Origin: an uncultured Acidobacteriota bacterium
GTDB taxonomy: Bacteria > Acidobacteriota > Terriglobia > Terriglobales > Acidobacteriaceae
DNA: 64,000 nucleotides
Assembly: GCA_903851035.1 (NCBI GenBank)
Contig: CAINND010000078.1
Span: forward strand, 1-64,000
Direction: 5' to 3'
In this document: positions 20,414 through 28,807 of the stretch, in pieces
How the letters are laid out: the number at the start of each line of letters is the position of its first letter
Numbering within the stretch: the first letter of the stretch is position 1
The notes under the pieces: model-generated
The model's input: only the letters and a program-made list of their open reading frames with translations
The model's database searches: none
What the model was told of the DNA's origin: nothing
Program-made: the position numbers and the translations under genes

Positions 20414-20659
20414 ATGGCTTCCGCAGAAGACAAAGTCAAACAAATCATCGTGGAGCAGTTGGGCGTGGATGAGGCCGAGGTGACCCCCTCCGCCTCATTT
20501 ACCGACGATCTTGGCGCCGACTCGCTGGATATTGTCGAGCTGGTGATGGCCTTTGAAGAGGCCTTCGAGATCGAAATCCCCGACGAAGCCGCCGAAAAGA
20601 TCAAGACGGTGAAGGATGCCGTGGATTATGTGAACGCCCACTCGAAAGGCGGGAAATAA
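20414..20659 (+). CDS. acpP: acyl carrier protein, copy 2
   Basis: 81 residues from ATG 20414 with AAAGGAG upstream. The phosphopantetheine Ser37 lies in the same [12 protein letters not shown] motif. From about residue 10 to 58 it is almost identical to copy 1, at the DNA level too, so this is a recent duplication or one maintained by gene conversion. The C-terminus differs ([11 protein letters not shown]). It is followed by fabF after two bases and is probably the main fatty-acid-synthesis carrier by context. Confidence 0.95.
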   Translation: MASAEDKVKQIIVEQLGVDEAEVTPSASFTDDLGADSLDIVELVMAFEEAFEIEIPDEAAEKIKTVKDAVDYVNAHSKGGK

Positions 20660-20661
20660 CC

Positions 20662-21900
20662 TTGAGCCGCCGCGTCGTTGTCACCGGAATGGGATTGATC
20701 TGCGGTGTGGGCAACACCGTGGACGAGGTTTGGGCTGGCCTGATGGCAGGCAAGAGCGGCGTGGCGCCGATTACCGGCTTTGATGCCACGCTCTTCGCCT
20801 GCCAGATCGCAGCCGAAGTCAAAAATTTCGACCCCCTCAAGTTTGTGGAGAAGAAAGAGCTCAAGAAGATGGGCCGCTTCATCCACTTTGCCCTGGCCAC
20901 CAGCACGGAGGCCATGGCGATGAGCGGATTGCAGGTGACGCCGGAGAACTGCGAGAACATCGGCGTCTACATTGGCAGCGGCATTGGCGGCTTTGACGTC
21001 ATCGAGCGCGAGCACACGGCGCTGATGGAAGGCGGCCCGCGCAAGATTTCGCCGTTCTTCATTCCGGCGGCCATCGTCAACCTGGCGGCCGGACAGGTCA
21101 GCATCCGCTTTGGCGTCAAGGGGCCGAACATGGCCAGCGCCACGGCCTGCACCACCAGCGCGCACGCCATTGGCGACAGCTTCAAGATCATTCAGCGCGG
21201 CGATGCCGACGTGATGATCGCGGGCGGCGCCGAGGCAGCCATCACTCCCATGGGCATTGGCGGATTTGCCGCCATGCGCGCCCTGAGCACCCGCAACGCT
21301 GAGCCGGAGCGCGCCAGCCGTCCCTGGGACAAGGATCGCGACGGCTTTGTGGTGGGCGAAGGCTCGGGCATCCTGATCCTGGAAGAACTTGAGCACGCCA
21401 AGGCGCGCGGTGCCAACATCCTGGCCGAAGTTGTCGGCTACGGCATGAGCGGCGACGCCTATCACATCACCTCTCCGGCACCGGATCACGATGGCGCCTT
21501 CCGCGTGATGCGCAACGCGCTGCGCGACGCCAAGTTGCAGCCCAGCCAGATTGGCTACGTCAACGCGCACGGCACCTCGACGCCCATCGGAGACGACCTG
21601 GAGGCCATCGCCATTCGCAACCTGTTCGGCGAGCACGTGGTTCCCGTCAGCAGCACCAAGAGCATGACCGGCCACCTGCTGGGCGGCGCCGGCGGTCTGG
21701 AAGCCGGCATCACCGTGCTGGCACTGCGCAACCAGATGCTGCCACCCACCATCAACCTGGAAAATCAGGATGAGGCCACCAAGGGCATGGACTTTGTGCC
21801 TAACAAGGCACGCGCGGCCAAGCTCGACTATGCGCTCAGCAACAGCTTCGGATTCGGCGGCACCAACGGATCGCTGATTTTCAAACGCTGGAGCGAGTAG
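20662..21900 (+). CDS. fabF: beta-ketoacyl-ACP synthase II
   Basis: 412 residues from a TTG start two bases after the acpP stop. It elongates acyl-ACP with malonyl-ACP. The Cys-His-His triad is intact: C163 in ATACTTSAHA, H303 in NAHGTSTPIGD and H338 in TKSMTGHLLGGAGG. The C-terminal FGFGGTNGSLIF is typical. The order acpP-fabF is the usual fab arrangement. A strong terminator follows. Confidence 0.96.
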   Translation: MSRRVVVTGMGLICGVGNTVDEVWAGLMAGKSGVAPITGFDATLFACQIAAEVKNFDPLKFVEKKELKKMGRFIHFALATSTEAMAMSGLQVTPENCENIGVYIGSGIGGFDVIEREHTALMEGGPRKISPFFIPAAIVNLAAGQVSIRFGVKGPNMASATACTTSAHAIGDSFKIIQRGDADVMIAGGAEAAITPMGIGGFAAMRALSTRNAEPERASRPWDKDRDGFVVGEGSGILILEELEHAKARGANILAEVVGYGMSGDAYHITSPAPDHDGAFRVMRNALRDAKLQPSQIGYVNAHGTSTPIGDDLEAIAIRNLFGEHVVPVSSTKSMTGHLLGGAGGLEAGITVLALRNQMLPPTINLENQDEATKGMDFVPNKARAAKLDYALSNSFGFGGTNGSLIFKRWSE

Positions 21901-21921
21901 GCAAATACAAAAGGAAAACAG

Positions 21922-21947
21922 AACCCCGCCACACGGCGGGGTTTTTT
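21922..21947 (+). terminator. rho-independent terminator after fabF
   Basis: Perfect 9-bp stem AACCCCGCC/GGCGGGGTT with loop ACAC, running into T residues. The A-rich 5' flank means it may also serve the convergent tetR gene. Confidence 0.92.
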
Positions 21948-21977
21948 ATTGGCAGGCAGACCGTGCAATGCGCAGCG

Positions 21978-22625
21978 TTAATGATTCTTGCCGCGAGATT
22001 TGTCCACGGGCAGCACCCGCTGCAGCACCAGCCGGCAGTGGCTTTCCACAAACTGCGGCGTCAGCTCTTTGTGGCGAATGAGAAAGCGAAAGTAGATGGG
22101 GCCATAGAGGGCGTCGAGCAGGTGATCGATATCCACGCTGGCGGGCAGTTCGCCGCGGGCAACACCGCGCTGCATGGTCCCGGTGGCCTCAGCACGGCGC
22201 GGCATGATGAAGCGCTCACGGAAGGCCGTCAGCAGCATAGGTTCACTCTGCCCGGCGCCCAGAATGACGGAAACGACGTGTCCGCGGCGCCCGCGCAGAA
22301 TCTTAACCAGTTGCTGCATCTGCTGCGTAACGTCGTTCACCAGCGATCCGGTATCGGGGAAGTGCAGCTTCTGAGTGGCTCCGAAGGCGAAGGCGTCGGC
22401 TACCAGGGCGGCCTTGTTCGGCCACCAGCGATAGACCGTAGCCTTGCCCACGGCGGCCCGGGCGGCCACCTCTTCGATCGTCAGGTCAATGTAGCCGTTC
22501 TGGCGGCTTTCGAAGAACTTCAATGTGCTGTTGAGGATGGCGCATCGCGCACGTTCACTACGGGGGCGGCCCAGTGTGCGCGGGCAGTCAGCGGACGGCT
22601 GCACGGTTGGTTTCTTGCTTGCCAT
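21978..22625 (-). CDS. TetR-family transcriptional regulator
   Basis: 215 residues from ATG 22625 (MASKKPT); an ATG at 22643 is also possible. The N-terminal helix-turn-helix is clear: RCAILNSTLKFFE, then TIEEVAARAAVGKATVYRWWPNKAALVADAF. The C-terminal ligand-binding half is divergent, as usual. It is divergent from the three-gene RND efflux operon that starts at 22794, so it is the likely local repressor of that operon. I could not see a convincing palindromic operator in the 168-base gap. Confidence 0.92.
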   Translation of the reverse strand: MASKKPTVQPSADCPRTLGRPRSERARCAILNSTLKFFESRQNGYIDLTIEEVAARAAVGKATVYRWWPNKAALVADAFAFGATQKLHFPDTGSLVNDVTQQMQQLVKILRGRRGHVVSVILGAGQSEPMLLTAFRERFIMPRRAEATGTMQRGVARGELPASVDIDHLLDALYGPIYFRFLIRHKELTPQFVESHCRLVLQRVLPVDKSRGKNH

Positions 22626-22793
22626 TGCATCGCATCCTAGCACGGACGTGCTGCTTTGCGCGCTTTTCTTTTCAATCCAAGACGCATAGTATCGAATCTA
22701 AGTTATTGCGACCGGCCTGGGGGCCGACCCATTCAGTATCAATTTGGCGCCTTTTGCAGGGCGCCGCCTGCTTCGGGAAGGTAGTCTTTCTCT

Positions 22794-25700
22794 ATGTGGA
22801 TTGTTGCCCTAGCGCTTCGCCGGCCCTACACGTTTGTCGTCATGGCCGTCGCCATTCTTCTGCTGACGGTGATGACCGTCCCGCGCATGCCGGTGGACAT
22901 CTTCCCGGATATTGATATCCCCGTGGTCTCGGTAGTCTGGTTTTACACCGGCATGTCGCCGCAGGAGATGGCCGACCGCATCGTGGTGAACAGCGAACGC
23001 GGCATCACCACCACAGTCAACAACGTCGAACATATTGAGTCCCAGTCGGTCAATGGCCTGGGCATCATCAAAATCTTCTTCCGCCCCGGCACCAACCTGC
23101 AGACGGCCATCGCGCAGGTCACCGCCATCAGCCAGACCAACCTGAAGCAGATGCCGGTAGGCGCCAGTCCGCCGCTGATCATCAGTTACAGCGCCAGCAC
23201 TACGCCGGTCATTCAGCTTGGACTCAGCAGCAAAACGCTCAGCGAGCAGGAGCTCTTCGACCAGGGCAACAACTTTCTGCGCAGTTCGCTGGCCACCGTG
23301 CAGGGAGCCGCCACGCCGTGGCCCTACGGCGGTAAGCAGCGCCAGATTCAGGTGGACCTGGACACCGCCAAGTTACAGGCCTACGGGCTGGCTCCGGCGG
23401 ATATCGTCAACGCCGTGAACGTGCAGAACCTGATTCTGCCCACCGGCACCACCAAGCTTGGACCGGTGGAATACAACGTTGAGTTGAACGGCACGCCTCC
23501 GACCATTGCCGCGCTGAATGACCTTCCGGTGAAGACCGTGAATGGCGCGACGATCTACATGCGAGACGTGGCTCACATCCGCGACGGCTTTGCTCCGCAG
23601 ACGAACATCGTGCGGCAGGATGGCACCCGCGGCGCGCTGATGAGCATTTATAAAAACGGCCGCGCCAGCACTCTGCAAATCGTGCAGGGCATCAAGGACA
23701 TCGTCCCGGTGGCGGCCAAGAGCCTGCCGCCGGAATTAAAAGTCACTCCGCTCTTCGACCAGTCTCTTTTTGTGCGCGCCTCCATCAACGGCGTGCTCAA
23801 GGAGGCGTTGACCGCCGCCCTGCTGACGGCCGCCATGATCCTGCTCTTCCTCGGCGACTGGCGGCCGACGCTGGTCATCCTGGTCAGCATTCCGCTCTCT
23901 ATTTTCTGCTCCATCCTGGCCCTGTCAGCCATTGGCGAAACGCTGAACATCATGACCCTGGGCGGATTGGCGCTGGCCGTCGGCATCCTGGTGGATGACG
24001 CCACCGTGGAAATTGAAAACATTGAGCGCAACCTGGCCATGGGCAAGGAGATGCGCCATGCCATTCTGGACGGCGCGCAGCAGATTGCCATTCCCGCCTT
24101 CGTCAGCACGCTCTGCATCTGCATCGTCTTTGTGCCCATGTTCTTCCTCAGCGGCGTGGCGCGCTTTTTGTTTGTGCCGCTGGCGGAGGCCGTGAGCTTT
24201 GCCATGCTGGCCAGCTACCTGCTCTCGCGTACGCTCATCCCCACGCTGGTGATGTACATCATGCGCGGCCACGAGCACCGCGCTGCCGGGCCAAAGACGA
24301 TCTTCGGCCGCTTCCAGCGCGGCTTTGAGCAGGGCTTCGAGCGCTTCCGCGCGGGCTACCAGGCAATGCTGGAGGTTGTGCTCGAGCATCGCCGCGGCTT
24401 CGTAACGCTGTTTCTATTCTTCTGCCTGGCCTCGCTGGGCATCATCACCGTGCTGGGGCAGGACTTCTTTCCCCAGGTGGATGCCGGCCTGCTGCGCTTG
24501 CACGTCCGCGGCCGTCCCGGCCTGCGCGTGGAGGAGACCGCCAAGCTGTGCGATGAGGTGGAGGCCGAGCTGCATCGCCAGATCCCCGGCAAGGAGATCG
24601 AGACGATCATGGACAACGTCGGCCTGCCCTACTCCGGTATCAACCAGAGTTACAGCACGGCCGGCACGGTGGGCACCAGCGATGCAGAAATCCTGATCTC
24701 GCTCGACCCCGAGCACCACCAGCCGACGGAAAAACATATTCGCCAGTTGCGTCAGGAACTGCCCCGGCGTTTTCCAGGCGTGGAGTTCTTCTTCCAGCCC
24801 GCCGACATCACCACGCAGATTTTGAATTTCGGCTTGCCCGCGCCGATCGACGTGCAGGTGGTGGGCAACGACATGCGCAGCAACTACGAAATAGCGCTGA
24901 AGATTGCCAACCAGATGCGCCACATCCCCGGCACGGCCGATGTGCATGTGCAGCAACTTCTCAGCCTGCCCACTCTGCACCTGGAGCTGGATCGCACCCG
25001 TATTGCGCAGGTAGGGCTGAGTGCCAGTCAGGTGGCGCAGAGCGTGCTGGTCTCGTTGAGCGGCAGTTCCCAGCTCACTCCGAACTTCTGGCTGAACCCG
25101 CGCAACGGCGTCACCTACAACATCGCCGTACAGGAGCCGCAGTACCGCATGACCCAGCTTGGCGACCTGATGGCGCTGCCCGTACAGGGTCCGCAGGGAG
25201 CGCAACTGCTGGGCAACCTGGCGCAGGTTACGCCCGTGGCCCGCCCGGCGGTGGTCAACCACTACGCAGTGCAGCCGGTGATTGACGTGTACGCCAGCAC
25301 GCAGGATCGCGACCTGGGATCAGTGGCTAAGTCCGTGGACCAGATTGTGCATGGCTTTGACGGCAAGCTGCCGCGCGGCACCCGCATCGTGGTGCGCGGG
25401 CAGGTCAGCACCATGCGCTCGTCGTTTATCGGATTGGGCGTGGGCCTGCTGGGCGCCATCGTGCTGGTTTATCTGCTGATTGTCGTCAACTTCCAGAGCT
25501 GGCTCGATCCCTTCATCATCATCTCGGCCCTGCCCGGAGCGCTGGCCGGCATCTGCTGGCTGCTGCTGCTGACGCGCACTACTTTGAACGTCCCCTCGCT
25601 GACCGGCGCCGTGATGTGCATGGGCGTGGCCACGGCGAATTCCATCCTTATGGTGAGCTTTGCCCGCGAGCAAATGGAGAAGGGAGCCGACGCGCTGAGC

Positions 25701-25943
25701 GCGGCGATTGCCGCCGGGTATACCCGCGTGCGCCCGGTGCTGATGACCGCCTTGGCCATGGTGCTGGGCATGGTTCCCATGGCCTTGGGCATGGGCGAAG
25801 GCGGCGAGCAGAACGCTCCGCTTGGCCGCGCCGTCATTGGCGGACTGCTGTTTGCCACCGTGGCCACATTGTTTTTCGTTCCCAGCGTCTTTGCCATCTT
25901 CCACGGGCATCCACATCCGGAGCCAGACGTCGACGAGGCATAA
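22794..25943 (+). CDS. RND efflux transporter, inner-membrane permease subunit
   Basis: 1049 residues, the usual length of AcrB/HAE-type pumps. The first helix (YTFVVMAVAILLLTVMTVPRMPVDIFPDIDIPVV) and duplicated 12-helix layout with two large periplasmic loops are visible. Proton-relay acids are in the fourth-helix region GGLALAVGILVDDATVEIENIERN. The second half mirrors this with SLTGAVMCMGVATANSILMV. It exports drugs, solvents or similar small molecules by proton antiport. It forms an operon with the adaptor and outer-membrane genes downstream and is divergent from tetR. Having permease first and adaptor second is less common than adaptor first, but not unusual. Substrate is unknown. Confidence 0.93.
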   Translation: MWIVALALRRPYTFVVMAVAILLLTVMTVPRMPVDIFPDIDIPVVSVVWFYTGMSPQEMADRIVVNSERGITTTVNNVEHIESQSVNGLGIIKIFFRPGTNLQTAIAQVTAISQTNLKQMPVGASPPLIISYSASTTPVIQLGLSSKTLSEQELFDQGNNFLRSSLATVQGAATPWPYGGKQRQIQVDLDTAKLQAYGLAPADIVNAVNVQNLILPTGTTKLGPVEYNVELNGTPPTIAALNDLPVKTVNGATIYMRDVAHIRDGFAPQTNIVRQDGTRGALMSIYKNGRASTLQIVQGIKDIVPVAAKSLPPELKVTPLFDQSLFVRASINGVLKEALTAALLTAAMILLFLGDWRPTLVILVSIPLSIFCSILALSAIGETLNIMTLGGLALAVGILVDDATVEIENIERNLAMGKEMRHAILDGAQQIAIPAFVSTLCICIVFVPMFFLSGVARFLFVPLAEAVSFAMLASYLLSRTLIPTLVMYIMRGHEHRAAGPKTIFGRFQRGFEQGFERFRAGYQAMLEVVLEHRRGFVTLFLFFCLASLGIITVLGQDFFPQVDAGLLRLHVRGRPGLRVEETAKLCDEVEAELHRQIPGKEIETIMDNVGLPYSGINQSYSTAGTVGTSDAEILISLDPEHHQPTEKHIRQLRQELPRRFPGVEFFFQPADITTQILNFGLPAPIDVQVVGNDMRSNYEIALKIANQMRHIPGTADVHVQQLLSLPTLHLELDRTRIAQVGLSASQVAQSVLVSLSGSSQLTPNFWLNPRNGVTYNIAVQEPQYRMTQLGDLMALPVQGPQGAQLLGNLAQVTPVARPAVVNHYAVQPVIDVYASTQDRDLGSVAKSVDQIVHGFDGKLPRGTRIVVRGQVSTMRSSFIGLGVGLLGAIVLVYLLIVVNFQSWLDPFIIISALPGALAGICWLLLLTRTTLNVPSLTGAVMCMGVATANSILMVSFAREQMEKGADALSAAIAAGYTRVRPVLMTALAMVLGMVPMALGMGEGGEQNAPLGRAVIGGLLFATVATLFFVPSVFAIFHGHPHPEPDVDEA

Positions 25944-25970
25944 ACAGTTTTTGCAATTGCGGAGTTTCTT

Positions 25971-27302
25971 ATGAGCACAGACAACCCGACCCCGAATCCA
26001 ACTCCGGCGCCGCGCCGCCACAAGACGCAGGTGGAGCGCGACGAGGAGATTGAGGCCATACAGCAGCAGTCGCGCCACCAGCACGCGGAGATTCAGCGCC
26101 CGCCCGAAGTGCCTCCCGCCAGCCCGGGCAAAGCCATGCTGCTGGCAGTTGTCGTTGTGGCGCTGCTGGTGCTGGCCGGCGGTCTTACATTGTTTGAGCG
26201 CATTGCCCGCTCTAAGGCCCTGGCCCAGGAGACGGAGCAATCCGCCGTACCCACCGTGGCCACCGTGCATCCTTCCACCGATAAGCCGGACAACGAACTG
26301 GTGCTGCCTGCAACCTTGCAGGCCTACCAGGAGTCGCCCATCTACGCCCGCACCAACGGCTACCTGCTGCGCTGGACACGCGACATTGGCAGCAAGGTGA
26401 AGAAGGGCGAATTGCTGGCCGTCATCGACACCCCGGAAATCGATCAGGAGCTGAACCAGGCCCGAGCCGCGCGGCAGCAGGTGCTGGCACAACTCGACCT
26501 GGCGCGCATCAGCGACCAGCGCTGGCAGAACCTGCGCAAGAGTGACTCGGTCAGCGCGCAGGAGGCCGACCAGCAATCCAGCGGCTACCAGCAGGCCAAA
26601 GCCAACCTGGCCGCCGCCGAAGCCAACGTCCGCCGCCTGGAAGACCTGGAGAGCTTCAAAAATGTCTATGCGCCATTCAGCGGCGTGCTCACCCGCCGCA
26701 ACGTGGATGCCGGCGCGCTGATTAACTCCAACGGCACGGGCAAAGAGCTCTTCGATCTGGCCGAGGTTACGACCCTGCGCGTCTTCGTCAGCGTGCCGCA
26801 GGCCTACGCCAACGGCATGAAGCCCGGTTCCACGGCAACGATTACCATGCAGGAGTTTCCCGGCGAAAAATTTACCGGCGTCATCGTGCGCAACGCGCAG
26901 GCCATCGATCCCGCTACGCGCACCCTGCTGACCGAGGTGGACGTAAAGAACCCGGATGGACGCCTGCTGCCCGGCTCCTTTGGCCAGGTGCACTTTGCAG
27001 TGGATGGCCAGGTGCCGCGGCTGACCGTGCCGGTCAACACCATGCTCTTCCGCAGTGAAGGTCCCAAGGTGGCCGTTGTCGGCCAGGATGGGCACGCTCA
27101 CCTGCGCACCCTCAACATTGGCCGCGACTACGGCACCACGCTGGAGGTGCTGGGCGGCCTCGACGCGGCTGATCAGGTGATCGTCAATCCGCCGGATTCG
27201 CTGGAAGACAACCAGCCGGTGCGGGTGGCCGCGCCCGCCAAGACGAACGCCGCTCCCACAAAAGGCGCGCTGCCGTCCGCGGCGAAGGAAAAGAACTCGT
27301 GA
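25971..27302 (+). CDS. RND efflux periplasmic adaptor (membrane fusion protein)
   Basis: 443 residues. A cytoplasmic acidic and polar N-terminus (about 1-50) leads to a single transmembrane segment at about 55-75 (AMLLAVVVVALLVLAGGLTLF). The lipoyl/barrel-sandwich halves flank a coiled-coil hairpin: NGYLLRWTRDIGSKVKKGELLAVID, then a helical part (about 160-220), then NVYAPFSGVLTRRNVDAGALI. It connects the pump with the outer-membrane channel. The stop overlaps the GTG start of the next gene (GTGA). Confidence 0.93.
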   Translation: MSTDNPTPNPTPAPRRHKTQVERDEEIEAIQQQSRHQHAEIQRPPEVPPASPGKAMLLAVVVVALLVLAGGLTLFERIARSKALAQETEQSAVPTVATVHPSTDKPDNELVLPATLQAYQESPIYARTNGYLLRWTRDIGSKVKKGELLAVIDTPEIDQELNQARAARQQVLAQLDLARISDQRWQNLRKSDSVSAQEADQQSSGYQQAKANLAAAEANVRRLEDLESFKNVYAPFSGVLTRRNVDAGALINSNGTGKELFDLAEVTTLRVFVSVPQAYANGMKPGSTATITMQEFPGEKFTGVIVRNAQAIDPATRTLLTEVDVKNPDGRLLPGSFGQVHFAVDGQVPRLTVPVNTMLFRSEGPKVAVVGQDGHAHLRTLNIGRDYGTTLEVLGGLDAADQVIVNPPDSLEDNQPVRVAAPAKTNAAPTKGALPSAAKEKNS

Positions 27303-28798
27303 GCCTCAGCCCATACAATGCGGGCCGCCTGATAAGCGCGCTGAGCCTGTGCCTGGCGCTGACCTCCTGCACGGTGGGGCCGCGCTACCAAAAGCCCGCG
27401 CCCACGGTTGCCGCCGTGCCCATGCCCGCCCAGTGGCAGGGCCAGAGCTGGCAGTTGGCCGCACCCGCCGATGAAACGCCGCGCGGCGAGTGGTGGCAGC
27501 TCTTCCATGACGACAAGCTGAACGAACTGGAGCGTCAACTGTTGGAGGGCAATCAGAGCCTGGTGGCCGCACGCGACCATCTGGAATCGGCGCGCGCGCT
27601 GGCCCGCGTGGCCACCGCCGGACTCTTCCCGCAGCTCTCGGCCGACCCTTCTGCTATCCGCGAGCGTGGCGCCGGCGACCGTCCGCTGAATGGCGGCGCC
27701 ACTACGACCCGCCCCTACACGCAGAACGCGTTCACCGTTCCCTTCAACATCAACTACGAGTTCGACGTATTTGGCCGTGTGCGCCAGGGTGTGAAGTCGG
27801 CGAACGCGCAGTTGCAATCCACCGCCGCCGACACGGCCAACGCGCAGCTTGTTCTCACCGCCGAACTGGCCGCCGATTACTTTACCCTGCGCCAGCTTGA
27901 TGCCGAGATGCAGGTGGTGGAAGAGAACTCCGGCTACCAGCGCAAGGCGCTTGACCTGGTGAACCGTCGCCATGACGGCGGCATCGCCAACGGCCTGGAC
28001 GTGGCGCAGCAGAAGTCTCTGCTGGATGCCACGTTGACCCAGCTCTCTCTGGTGAAGCAATCGCGCGCGCAGTATGAACACGCCATCGCCGTGCTGGTGG
28101 GCCGCGCCGCGCCCGATTTTCATCTGGCTCCCGTGCCGCTGGCCACCGTGCCGCCGGTCATGCCCGTGGGGCTGCCCTCGCAACTGCTGGAGCGCCGACC
28201 GGACATTGCCAGTGCCGAGCGTCAGGTGGCTGTGGCCAACGCGCAGGTGGGACTGGCCAAGGCCGCCTTCTATCCACGTTTTGCCCTCAACTCCACCGGC
28301 GGTGGCTGGCAGAGCCGCGACATCGCCACGCTGGCCAACGCTCCCAGCCTCTTCTGGGCCGTGGGCGCCGATGCCCTGACGCCGATCTTTTCCGGAGGAC
28401 GCAACAAGGCCAACCTGGCCGCCGCACGCGCCAGCTACGACGCCAGCGTGGCCACCTATCGCCAGAGCGTGCTCACGGCCTTCGGGCAGGTCGAGGACGG
28501 ACTCAGCAGCCTGGACGCACTCAGCAAGGCCAGTGAGACACAAGCAGCCGCCGTGGACGACGCTCGCCGCCAGCTCGAACTGGCCAACAACCGATATGTG
28601 GGTGGAGTGGACAACTACCTTACGGTGATATCCGCCGAAAGCACCCTGTTGAGCAATCAGCGGCTGGCCGTGCAATTGCTTGGACAACGCATGGTGGCCA
28701 CTGTTTACCTGGTCAAGGCGCTGGGTGGCGGCTGGGATGCAAAACAGTTGGAGAAGCAGCAGGTTAAACCCACTGCCGGACAGATCGTACAACCGTAA
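27299..28798 (+). CDS. RND efflux outer-membrane lipoprotein (NodT/OprM type)
   Basis: 499 residues from a GTG overlapping the adaptor stop. A lipobox ends the signal peptide (LALTSC, Cys about residue 23), then the family start TVGPRYQKP follows. Two TolC-like repeats are visible, including LVAARDHLESARALARVATAGLFPQLS and QLLERRPDIASAERQVAVANAQVGLAKAAFYP. It forms the trimeric exit duct of the pump. A C-terminal tail of about 25 polar residues follows the last repeat. Confidence 0.93.
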   Translation: MSLSPYNAGRLISALSLCLALTSCTVGPRYQKPAPTVAAVPMPAQWQGQSWQLAAPADETPRGEWWQLFHDDKLNELERQLLEGNQSLVAARDHLESARALARVATAGLFPQLSADPSAIRERGAGDRPLNGGATTTRPYTQNAFTVPFNINYEFDVFGRVRQGVKSANAQLQSTAADTANAQLVLTAELAADYFTLRQLDAEMQVVEENSGYQRKALDLVNRRHDGGIANGLDVAQQKSLLDATLTQLSLVKQSRAQYEHAIAVLVGRAAPDFHLAPVPLATVPPVMPVGLPSQLLERRPDIASAERQVAVANAQVGLAKAAFYPRFALNSTGGGWQSRDIATLANAPSLFWAVGADALTPIFSGGRNKANLAAARASYDASVATYRQSVLTAFGQVEDGLSSLDALSKASETQAAAVDDARRQLELANNRYVGGVDNYLTVISAESTLLSNQRLAVQLLGQRMVATVYLVKALGGGWDAKQLEKQQVKPTAGQIVQP

Positions 28799-28807
28799 GG
28801 AATTTGA

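Noticed and set aside
22626..22793. Possible TetR operator or promoter between tetR and the efflux operon
   Set aside because: Short AT stretches but no palindrome of useful length and no hexamer pair with proper spacing.
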